Shown one piece after another: positions 16,960 to 22,403 of a stretch of 29,001 nt of DNA. Under the pieces are notes generated by a model. The model saw nothing but the letters and a program-made list of their open reading frames with translations, had not been told where the DNA came from and ran no database searches. The position numbers and the translations under genes are program-made. This stretch comes from Haloarculaceae archaeon (lineage in GTDB: Archaea > Halobacteriota > Halobacteria > Halobacteriales > Haloarculaceae): NCBI GenBank assembly GCA_018609945.1, contig JAHENO010000245.1, positions 1 to 29,001 on the forward strand. Direction: 5' to 3'. How positions within the stretch are numbered: position 1 is the stretch's first letter; every line of letters begins with the position of its first letter.

Positions 16960-17549
16960 AGCATGTTGCGGAGCCGCTGTGTGACGCCACCCTCGTCGCT
17001 CGCCTCGACGTCGGTCATCTGCTGTTCGATCTCCGTGAAGAAGCCGTTCACAATCTTGTTGGCGACCGGGTCGATGACCCGGCTGCCCAGCTGTGCGATG
17101 CGGCCGGTAACGTCCGCCTCCGCGCCCCACTCGATGCGGGAGCCGGCCTCGGTCTCCCCAATCGTCATCCACGACTCCATCTCGAAGTTGCTCGAACTGG
17201 CGTTGCCAGTCCCCGAGGCGACCATCCGGTGGGCCTCCTCGTCGCGCTCCTCGATGGTGATCTGGGTCTCGAAGCGGGGCTTGACGCTCCCGACACCGAC
17301 CTGCATCAGCGCCGCGTAGGTCACGCCCGCCTCGAACGCGCGGTCGGCGACGACCGCCGGGTCGGCCTCCGGGAGTGTCTCCAGGCCCTCCTCCGGTTCG
17401 TAGTCCTCGAAGCCGAACCCGGGGTCGTCCATCCGCGTGATGTACCGACAACCCTTCAGCGCGTTCCGCACGGCGATCGGATCCGACATCATCACCCACG
17501 CGTCCGCCGGCGGTACGCCCTCCAACTCGAAATCGCCGCCGAATTCCAT
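16956..17549 (-). CDS. coxG: CoxG-like SRPBCC protein, membrane anchor of CO dehydrogenase
   Basis: This 197-residue protein has the CoxG layout: MEFGGDFELEGVPPADAWVM is strand 1 and helix 1 of the START/SRPBCC fold, and a region of alternating strands follows, with GSRIEWGAEADVTGRIAQLG and the long C-terminal helix VIDPVANKIVNGFFTEIEQQ. In Oligotropha, CoxG binds the enzyme to the inner face of the cytoplasmic membrane and is thought to bring quinone within reach. It is the first gene here, whereas bacterial clusters usually place coxG last. The start at 17549 fits the family N-terminus and is preceded by a ribosome site AGAGGT (17558-17563) with an eight-base A/T-only spacer. The last about 20 residues are polar and may tether the protein. 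Confidence 0.9.
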   Translation of the reverse strand: MEFGGDFELEGVPPADAWVMMSDPIAVRNALKGCRYITRMDDPGFGFEDYEPEEGLETLPEADPAVVADRAFEAGVTYAALMQVGVGSVKPRFETQITIEERDEEAHRMVASGTGNASSSNFEMESWMTIGETEAGSRIEWGAEADVTGRIAQLGSRVIDPVANKIVNGFFTEIEQQMTDVEASDEGGVTQRLRNML

Positions 17550-17557
17550 TTTTATAT

Positions 17558-17563
17558 ACCTCT
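17558..17563 (-). promoter_or_regulatory. Ribosome binding site of coxG with A/T-only spacer
   Basis: AGAGGT is followed by eight A/T bases (ATATAAAA) directly before the ATG. The spacer itself looks like a TATA box, but its distance to the start is wrong for one, so I read it as an open, unstructured leader end. Confidence 0.55.
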
Positions 17564-17598
17564 TCTATGTGAGTTCTAAGACTCATTGGGGCCTGACG

Positions 17599-17616
17599 GT
17601 ATAATCCATAATAAAT
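17599..17616 (-). promoter_or_regulatory. Probable promoter of the cox operon
   Basis: On the minus strand two TATA-like elements follow each other, TTTATTATG (17608-17616) and GGATTATACC (17598-17607). They predict transcript starts near 17577-17586 and a leader of about 28-37 bases carrying the ribosome site. This fits a regulated operon better than a leaderless start. Confidence 0.5.
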
Positions 17617-17667
17617 GTTGGTTACCACCACGCAGAAAGGAAATGGAAATGACAGATGCCGGCGGAA

Positions 17668-17696
17668 TCAGTCGGTCGCGAAGCCGAGACCGCTGA
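17668..17696 (-). terminator. Possible hairpin after the AbrB-like gene
   Basis: The arms TCAG-T-CGGTC and GACCG-CTGA pair with one bulged base around a ten-base loop. On the minus strand this is followed by a pyrimidine-rich stretch with T runs (about 17632-17660). It lies about 45 bases after the stop of the AbrB-like gene and before the cox promoter, so it could end the regulator transcript. Confidence 0.35.
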
Positions 17697-17740
17697 CGGA
17701 TGGAGGAAAGCGTCCGGAGTGCCGAGGTGAGCGCCGGCGA

Positions 17741-17890
17741 TCAGTCGTCCCTGACCCGGACGATAATCTCCCCGTCGACGACGTGCCACTCGACAGTGTC
17801 CCCCTCGTCCACGCAGAGGAAGTTCCGGACGGGTTTGGGAACCGTGGTCAGGTACTTGTCTGAGACTTTGGTGTCGGTGAGATGCCCCAT
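17741..17890 (-). CDS. Small AbrB/MazE-type DNA-binding protein
   Basis: This 49-residue protein starts MGHLTDTKVSDKYLTTVPKP and continues VRNFLCVDEGDTVEWHVVDG, then a final strand IIVRVRDD. That is the swapped-hairpin AbrB pattern: a strand, the T-x-P-K-x-V-R segment, a short helix, then WxxxDGxIxVR. Such proteins act as dimers, either as transcription regulators or as antitoxins. No toxin gene lies next to it, so a regulator is more likely. It is on the same strand as the cox operon, ending 191 bases before coxG, and is an obvious candidate to control it. A ribosome site AGGAGAGG lies just before the ATG. It has one internal Cys (FLCVDE), which is unusual for the family. Confidence 0.8.
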   Translation of the reverse strand: MGHLTDTKVSDKYLTTVPKPVRNFLCVDEGDTVEWHVVDGEIIVRVRDD

Positions 17891-17982
17891 AGCCTCTCCT
17901 TAGGCTTCTCATAGACCCATCCGAACATGAAACTTTTGGAACTGATGATGTTTGCACGGGAGTCCGGAGTCGTCCAGGCAAT

Positions 17983-17989
17983 CTATACC
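17983..17989 (+). promoter_or_regulatory. TATA element for the gene at 18013
   Basis: CTATACC is centred 27 bases before ATG 18013, which favours that codon over the in-frame GTG at 18004. Confidence 0.5.
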
Positions 17990-18012
17990 ACCCGGTCCAG
18001 TACGTGCACGCG

Positions 18013-18423
18013 ATGGACTGTGAGCAGTTCTTCGCTGCTGTCGACGCACACCTCGATACCGCTGGGGATGTGAGTCGAACCGAAACCGGCGGGCAATGTG
18101 TGGTCGACTTCTTCCATCCACGTATCGTCGATCGGTTCGGGACAACAGGTGTGCAGTCGCAGTTCAACCGCAGCGGCGTCGTCTGGGTCCCGCCCGTCGA
18201 CCGGCTCGGCGTCCAGCTCCGCGTCCCGGCCGCACACGAGGACGCAGTCGAGGAGGCACTCGCCGACGCTCCCCTGGCCTTCGAGCGGACCGACCACCGG
18301 GGCGTCTCCGCACCCGATGGCGAGATGGTGACCGTTCTCCACTACTCGGCGGGCGCGAGCAGCGTCGGCGAGGGAACCCTCGACGCGACGCTCGCGGCCG
18401 TCGGTGCGGCCTTGCGGGTTTGA
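18013..18423 (+). CDS. Hypothetical haloarchaeal protein, family not recognised
   Basis: This 136-residue acidic protein begins MDCEQFFAAVDAHLDTAGDV. Visible features are a hydrophobic strand VVDFFHPRIVDRFG, a run of strands with GVQLRVPAAHEDAVEEALAD, and MVTVLHYSAGASSVGEGTLD near the end. There is no signal peptide, membrane helix or cysteine cluster. The strand-helix alternation and single-domain size suggest a small alpha/beta fold, perhaps ligand binding, but I do not recognise a family and assign no function. It is divergent from the AbrB-like gene (122-base gap) and converges with the small gene at 18447-18752, 23 bases away. Coding is supported by acidic composition and the well-placed TATA box. 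Confidence 0.75.
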   Translation: MDCEQFFAAVDAHLDTAGDVSRTETGGQCVVDFFHPRIVDRFGTTGVQSQFNRSGVVWVPPVDRLGVQLRVPAAHEDAVEEALADAPLAFERTDHRGVSAPDGEMVTVLHYSAGASSVGEGTLDATLAAVGAALRV

Positions 18424-18446
18424 AAACGCGTCCCCACCGACCCGGG

Positions 18447-18752
18447 CTACCCGTGGACGCCACTCCCGTCGCTTTCCCACCGGTGGACCGCGCTGTCCGA
18501 GATCTTGTCGACGGCCGACGGTGACGGTGCGGCCCGCCGGAGTACCGGCCCGACGAAGTACTCCCCCGGTTCGTCGGCCGGGATCAGCATCTCCCGGTCA
18601 GTCATCGTCTCCAAGATATCCTCGACCGTGCGCTCGCGCCCCTCGACCAGATTCGCCTCCTCGATCACGCTCTCGACATCGACGCGTCCCCGCGTCAGCG
18701 CCAGCTTGATCGCGCTGACCCACGCCGGTTCCCTGTTCAGCTCTCGACACAT
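18447..18752 (-). CDS. Small protein with probable winged-helix fold
   Basis: This 101-residue protein starts MCRELNREPAWVSAIKLALT. Residues 10-65 read as three helices and a hairpin: VSAIKLALTRGRVDVESVIEE, then ERTVEDILETMTDREML, then IPADEPGEYFVGPVLRR as the wing. This resembles short haloarchaeal winged-helix regulators. The C-terminal about 30 residues are polar and probably disordered. DNA binding is inference; no target site is identified. A TATA element at 18783-18793 and a purine-rich GAGAGG immediately before the ATG support the start. It is convergent with the gene at 18013-18423. Confidence 0.7.
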   Translation of the reverse strand: MCRELNREPAWVSAIKLALTRGRVDVESVIEEANLVEGRERTVEDILETMTDREMLIPADEPGEYFVGPVLRRAAPSPSAVDKISDSAVHRWESDGSGVHG

Positions 18753-18782
18753 CCTCTCGTATGTCTCCCCTGTTAGTCCGAC

Positions 18783-18793
18783 ATAATATAAAT
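18783..18793 (-). promoter_or_regulatory. TATA element for the winged-helix gene
   Basis: The minus strand reads ATTTATATTAT, centred about 36 bases before ATG 18752, predicting a transcript start a few bases before the codon. The element is nearly symmetrical and could also serve the plus strand. Confidence 0.55.
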
Positions 18794-19069
18794 GACGTCC
18801 CCGTCAGTCCGTTCGCGCCAGGAAGATCTCTTCATGCGGCGGGGGCGATGGGGGTGGTTCGAGTGCTCTGACCAACACTCAAGTGACCAGCGAGGGAACC
18901 GGGATGTCATGTCCGTCGCCCATGGAGCGACAGTCCCTCTCTCAGTACGTAACACTGTCGTCAAGGCTGGACATCTTCTGTGGGAAGTGAAGACGACAGC
19001 GTTTCAGGACGATCGGACTCGCGTCGTATTGGACCCGGCTCTCGACCGATCGCTATCGTTCGATGCGTC

Positions 19070-19074
19070 GGAGG
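19070..19074 (+). promoter_or_regulatory. Ribosome binding site fixing the GTG start at 19082
   Basis: GGAGG lies seven bases before GTG 19082, the usual distance. The other in-frame GTG at 19076 overlaps the extended motif and is too close to be served by it. Confidence 0.6.
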
Positions 19075-19081
19075 GGTGACC

Positions 19082-19843
19082 GTGCCACCCTACTTCTTCG
19101 GGATCTACCACTGGCGCAGCAGGGGAGCGCGACTCCTCCGGGCACTCCTGGTCGGGGCTGTCGCGCTCGCCCTGACTCGGTCGCGCTCGCGGTGGTCCCG
19201 GATCGCCGGCTTGCTCGGTGTCGGGTGGGCCCTCCAGCGGGGAGCCAGCGCGGTCGACGCCCTGGTCCGTCCGGCACCCTGGGTAGTCGAGCGATACAAG
19301 TACGAGGCGCTGGCCGGGGCGCTCCCGACGGACGGAGCCGGACGCTGGCTCGATGTCGGCTGTGGGACCGGACGGTCACTCGTCGGTGTCGCGGAGCTGG
19401 TTCCCGACGGCTGTCGCGTCCTCGGCCTGGACGTGTTCGACGACCGCGTCGTCATCGGGAACACGCCGGGGCTCGCCGCGTGGAACGCCCGCCGTGCCGG
19501 GCTGGACCTGGCCACGGTGCGCGGTGACGCCGTCCGGCTTCCGGTCGCCGACGGGTCACAGGACATCGCGACTGCCTGTCGCATGCTGCACGACCTCCCG
19601 CGGGAACGGGCTCTGGAGGCGCTTGCGGAACTGCAACGGGTCTGTGCGCCCGACGGCGCGGTGGGACTGCTGGAGCTCCCGATCACGCACGAGGGTGCCA
19701 CGGAGCCACCTGCGGAGTACTGGCCAGGACTGGTCGAAGAGGTCGGGCTCGAGGTCGACTGCGTCCGCGAAGTGCCTCGGCGCGACTCGGAAGGGGCCTA
19801 CGTGGTCGTCGTCGCACGCCCTGGTCCGGGGGACGCACGGTAG
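19082..19843 (+). CDS. SAM-dependent methyltransferase with hydrophobic N-terminus
   Basis: This 253-residue protein has a class I methyltransferase core. LDVGCGTGRSLVG near residue 90 is the SAM-binding motif I. VLGLDVFDDR is the acidic strand-2 end, and VRGDAVRLPVADGSQDIATA, followed by a DLPRERALEALAEL helix, is the usual motif II-III region. The first about 60 residues hold two moderately hydrophobic stretches (RALLVGAVALALT and IAGLLGVGWALQR) that may associate with the membrane. The acceptor could be a lipid or quinone, but nothing in the sequence shows it. It begins at GTG 19082 with a ribosome site upstream. It is followed by the DUF4242-like gene after 43 bases, which has its own TATA box. 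Confidence 0.85.
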   Translation: MPPYFFGIYHWRSRGARLLRALLVGAVALALTRSRSRWSRIAGLLGVGWALQRGASAVDALVRPAPWVVERYKYEALAGALPTDGAGRWLDVGCGTGRSLVGVAELVPDGCRVLGLDVFDDRVVIGNTPGLAAWNARRAGLDLATVRGDAVRLPVADGSQDIATACRMLHDLPRERALEALAELQRVCAPDGAVGLLELPITHEGATEPPAEYWPGLVEEVGLEVDCVREVPRRDSEGAYVVVVARPGPGDAR

Positions 19844-19847
19844 CGTA

Positions 19848-19854
19848 AGTATTA
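19848..19854 (+). promoter_or_regulatory. TATA element for the gene at 19887
   Basis: AGTATTA is centred 36 bases before ATG 19887 and predicts a transcript start near 19878. This excludes the upstream in-frame ATG at 19872 as the start for this transcript. Confidence 0.45.
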
Positions 19855-19886
19855 GGGGACCACCACAGCAAATGCCCGGACGCGAC

Positions 19887-20174
19887 ATGTCCAACGACTA
19901 TCTCATCCTCAGAGAACTGGACGAGGCGATCACCGAGGAACAACTCGACGAGGCCGTCGACGCCTCGGGTGCGGCACTCGAGGAACTCCGCGAGGACGGT
20001 GTCGACATCGAGTGGATCGACTCCGAGGTGATGACGGACGACGACGGTGGCGTCGTCGGAACGTTCTGTCACTACCGGGCCGAAAGCGAGGACGCAGTCT
20101 ACGAACACGCCGACCGCGCCGGATTGCCGGCGACACGGGTGACCCGACGCGGCGACCCGCTCGGCGGCGAGTGA
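19887..20174 (+). CDS. DUF4242 family protein
   Basis: This 95-residue protein starts MSNDYLILRELDEAITEEQL and continues with a helix DEAVDASGAALEELREDG. Then come strands VDIEWIDSEVM, VVGTFCHYRAES, the helix DAVYEHADRAGL and the closing ATRVTRRGDP. This is the ferredoxin-like arrangement of the DUF4242 family (PF14026). I recall that a Streptomyces member binds nickel. The conserved CHYRAES-x-D-A-x-x-x-HA signature is intact. Its cellular role in haloarchaea is not established. It stands between the methyltransferase and a membrane zinc-ribbon protein on the same strand, without clear shared function. Confidence 0.82.
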   Translation: MSNDYLILRELDEAITEEQLDEAVDASGAALEELREDGVDIEWIDSEVMTDDDGGVVGTFCHYRAESEDAVYEHADRAGLPATRVTRRGDPLGGE

Positions 20175-20196
20175 CGACCCGTCCGCGGGGAGAACA

Positions 20197-21039
20197 GTGA
20201 CGCAGTTCGACGACCTGCCGGGGCTCCGACGGCCGGAGTACACCGGCGAGAACCGGTGTGTCCCCTGCACGGTGGTGAATCTCCTGCTGGCCGCGCTCGG
20301 CGGGGCTGTCCTCGGGCTGGCCTCGCACCCGGCGGTCGGCGCGCTCGGGTTCGGCGTCGGCGCACTGCTGATCTACCTCCGTGGCTACCTCGTACCGGGG
20401 ACGCCGACGCTCACGCAACGATACTTCCCGCCGTGGCTGCGCCGGGCATTCGGGAAAGAATCCATCGGGGATCGACGGATCGAGCGTGTCGAAGCGACGC
20501 CGGCGGCGGGGACGGACGACCCGCTGGTCGCGGCGAGAGTCCTCACCCGCACGGCGGAGGACGCGGAGCTGACGCCGGCGTTCCGCGAGGAGTGGCACGC
20601 CCGGATGGACGACATCGGCGACCGCGGAATCGAGGCCGAGATGGTGGCCGAGGCCTTCGGCGCCGATACCGCCGAACGCGTCGGCGCGGCGTCGTATGTC
20701 CTCGACGGCGAGGCGTCGCTGCGCTGGGGATCCGAGGCGGCACTCCTGGCCGACGTGGCTGGGGCAGACCTGCTGGACGGCCGGCTGGAGGCGTGGCCGG
20801 AGTTCGACCGCGACACCCGCCGGTCGCTGTTGATGGGGCTGCGGCTGTGTCTGTCGGTCTGTCCCGGCTGTGGCGGGGCCGTCCGTACCGAGGAGGACCG
20901 GGTCGACCCCTGCTGTGAGAAACCACACCTCGTCGCCGAGGCAGTCTGTGCGGACTGCGGAGCAGCGCTGGCCGACGCAGCAGTCGTCGACTCGGAAACC
21001 GAAACAACTGTCAGTGCGTTCCTCATGGAGTTAGAATAG
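20197..21039 (+). CDS. Membrane protein with C-terminal zinc ribbon, function unknown
   Basis: This 280-residue protein begins at GTG 20197. An N-terminal CVPC pair is followed at once by two hydrophobic helices (about residues 26-66, rich in Gly, Leu and Ala). A long acidic helical cytoplasmic region follows (about 75-220). The C-terminus has two more cysteine pairs, CPGC and CADC, with an extra CC between them (about residues 226-255), which should fold as a zinc ribbon. I do not recognise the family beyond seeing it as a haloarchaeal-type membrane protein. GGGGAGAA just upstream is a plausible ribosome site. It follows the DUF4242 gene by 22 bases and may share its transcript. Confidence 0.75.
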   Translation: MTQFDDLPGLRRPEYTGENRCVPCTVVNLLLAALGGAVLGLASHPAVGALGFGVGALLIYLRGYLVPGTPTLTQRYFPPWLRRAFGKESIGDRRIERVEATPAAGTDDPLVAARVLTRTAEDAELTPAFREEWHARMDDIGDRGIEAEMVAEAFGADTAERVGAASYVLDGEASLRWGSEAALLADVAGADLLDGRLEAWPEFDRDTRRSLLMGLRLCLSVCPGCGGAVRTEEDRVDPCCEKPHLVAEAVCADCGAALADAAVVDSETETTVSAFLMELE

Positions 21040-21053
21040 CCGTGACGCCGACG

Positions 21054-21060
21054 AAACTAT
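21054..21060 (+). promoter_or_regulatory. TATA-like element for the ferredoxin gene
   Basis: AAACTAT is centred 29 bases before ATG 21086, with no ribosome site ahead of that codon, fitting a leaderless transcript. Confidence 0.4.
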
Positions 21061-21085
21061 CGTTCACAGCGCCTGACACCGGCCG

Positions 21086-21574
21086 ATGGAGGGCAGGTCC
21101 GTGGTAGACACCGACCTCCCGAAAGTCGGACCCGGTGCCTCGGACGACGCTGACCAGGACGGCGAGGAGGCCGACCCGACGACACTCGAGTATCTGGACC
21201 ACCGCGCCGTCATAGAGCGCGGGTGGGACCTCGACGACCCGGATCTCTTCGAGAAGGCCGCGGCAGCCGGTCTCGACGAGTCCCAGTATGGCGTCATCGA
21301 GGGCGACCAGGACCAGACGATCCTCCAGATCGCCGAGGACCACGGCCTCAAGTGGCCGTTCCAGTGTCGGTCGGGCACCTGTGCCCGCTGTGCCGGCGTC
21401 CTCGCGGACGGCGAGGCCGAGATGGACATGAACCTCTTTCTCGAAGAGGAGGAAGTCGAGGAGATGGACTACCGGCTCACCTGTACCTGCTACCCGGAGA
21501 GCGAGAAGGTGCAGCTGGTGTTCAACAGCATCCACAGCGAGTACGTCAGGAGTCTCGCTCAGGAGCGCGGGTGA
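21086..21574 (+). CDS. Halobacterial-type [2Fe-2S] ferredoxin
   Basis: This 162-residue protein has the N-terminal extension typical of halobacterial ferredoxins (LEYLDHRAVIERGWDLDDPD, then LFEKAAAAGLDESQYG). The plant-type cluster site CRSGTCARC (CX4CX2C) follows, with the fourth ligand in LTCTCYP after the acidic EEEEVEEMD helix. It is a soluble one-electron carrier. It differs from the major haloarchaeal ferredoxin in a longer acidic N-terminus (about 30 residues) and in having two Cys in the last motif. The electron partner is not indicated by neighbours; the cox operon and the PQQ dehydrogenase cluster lie on either side but are separate transcripts. It converges with the HEAT-repeat gene, 41 bases apart. 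Confidence 0.9.
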   Translation: MEGRSVVDTDLPKVGPGASDDADQDGEEADPTTLEYLDHRAVIERGWDLDDPDLFEKAAAAGLDESQYGVIEGDQDQTILQIAEDHGLKWPFQCRSGTCARCAGVLADGEAEMDMNLFLEEEEVEEMDYRLTCTCYPESEKVQLVFNSIHSEYVRSLAQERG

Positions 21575-21615
21575 CCGAGGCCGCTGCTCTCGCGGGAACG
21601 ACCGCCGCCGACCGG

Positions 21616-22353
21616 CTACTCGTAGACTGACCGCAACCGCTCCGCAGCCTCCCCGACGGAGTCGCCCTCGTAGAGGGGTTTGGCGCGTTCCCTGGCTGCC
21701 ATCGCCTCGACGGTCGCCACCACCGCCTCGGGCGCGGACAGCGCCGACCGGTCGGCCGTTGCGATCTGGGAGAGCGCCACGGCCGCGTGTTTCCGGACCG
21801 CGGCGTTGTCGTCGTCCTCGAGTGCCACCTCCAGCGCGTCGACCGTCTCGGGAAACTGCGAGGGGTCGGCGACGACGGCGTCGGCGAAGAAACTGGCGAC
21901 GACGATCCGTATCGGCGGCGTCGCCGTCCGGAGTTTTTCCGCGAGCGTGTCGTCCGCGCCGGCGACCGCCTCGGGCGACCACTCGCCGATCCGTTTGAGT
22001 GCGCGGATGGCCGCCTCCTCGATGGCCGGCTCGTGGGCCTCCGCGAGCAGCGCGGTCAGGTCCGGCACTGCCTCGGCGACCGCCCCGGGCTCGGCGTCCG
22101 CGAGTTCGGCGAGGCCGACCGCCGCCGAGAGCGACACCGAGCCGTTCCCGTCGGAGAGCAACCCGAGCAACAGATCGCGGCGTCCGGCGACCAGCGCCGG
22201 GTCCTGCTTTGCGGCCTCCCGGACGGCCCTGCCGGCGTCCATGCGGCGTCTCGGGTTCTCCGAATCCAGGCCACGCTTCACCTCGTCGAACCGCCGCTCG
22301 AACGCGTCGGGATCCGCGGCGACGGCGCGTTGCAGTGACTCCGTGTCGGTCAT
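21616..22353 (-). CDS. HEAT-repeat protein
   Basis: This 245-residue, largely helical acidic protein contains about five HEAT-like helix pairs. Examples are RRRMDAGRAVREAAKQDPAL, VSLSAAVGLAELADAEPGAV, PAIEEAAIRALKRIGEWSPE and NAAVRKHAAVALSQIATADR, with the usual Ala, Leu and Arg/Lys-rich inner helices and spacing of about 40 residues. HEAT arrays are scaffolds for protein binding, and no enzyme motif is present. It lies 50 bases downstream of the PQQ dehydrogenase on the same strand but has its own TATA box 29 bases before the ATG. It may therefore be transcribed both alone and by read-through. Linkage to the dehydrogenase is suggestive only. Confidence 0.82.
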   Translation of the reverse strand: MTDTESLQRAVAADPDAFERRFDEVKRGLDSENPRRRMDAGRAVREAAKQDPALVAGRRDLLLGLLSDGNGSVSLSAAVGLAELADAEPGAVAEAVPDLTALLAEAHEPAIEEAAIRALKRIGEWSPEAVAGADDTLAEKLRTATPPIRIVVASFFADAVVADPSQFPETVDALEVALEDDDNAAVRKHAAVALSQIATADRSALSAPEAVVATVEAMAARERAKPLYEGDSVGEAAERLRSVYE

Positions 22354-22378
22354 CGCTGGCGAACAAAAGTGGTGAGCG

Positions 22379-22386
22379 TATATAAG
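22379..22386 (-). promoter_or_regulatory. TATA element for the HEAT-repeat gene
   Basis: The minus strand reads CTTATATA, centred 29 bases before ATG 22353, and no ribosome site is present, so a leaderless start is expected. Confidence 0.65.
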
Positions 22387-22403
22387 AGCGTGGTCCCGGG
22401 CGG

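Larger units (their letters stand above)
18753..19081. other. Intergenic region upstream of the methyltransferase gene
   Basis: These roughly 330 bases contain the TATA element at 18783-18793 and a small inverted repeat (GAGTG at 18861-18865 with CACTC at 18876-18880). There is a weak open frame from ATG 18834 to 19079 whose composition is less acidic than its neighbours. Its stop overlaps an alternative GTG start of the next gene. I see no tRNA and no convincing coding sequence. Confidence 0.45.

Noticed and set aside
17551..17558. TATATAAA-like string as the coxG TATA box
   Set aside because: It lies only one to nine bases before the ATG; a transcript from it would start inside coxG and remove the conserved N-terminus.
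17741..17890. AbrB-like gene as the antitoxin of a toxin-antitoxin pair
   Set aside because: No toxin-like gene lies within the adjacent few hundred bases on either side.
18834..19079. 81-codon frame before the methyltransferase
   Set aside because: Composition is less acidic than its neighbours, no family pattern is visible and no ribosome site precedes it; kept only as a note in the intergenic entry.
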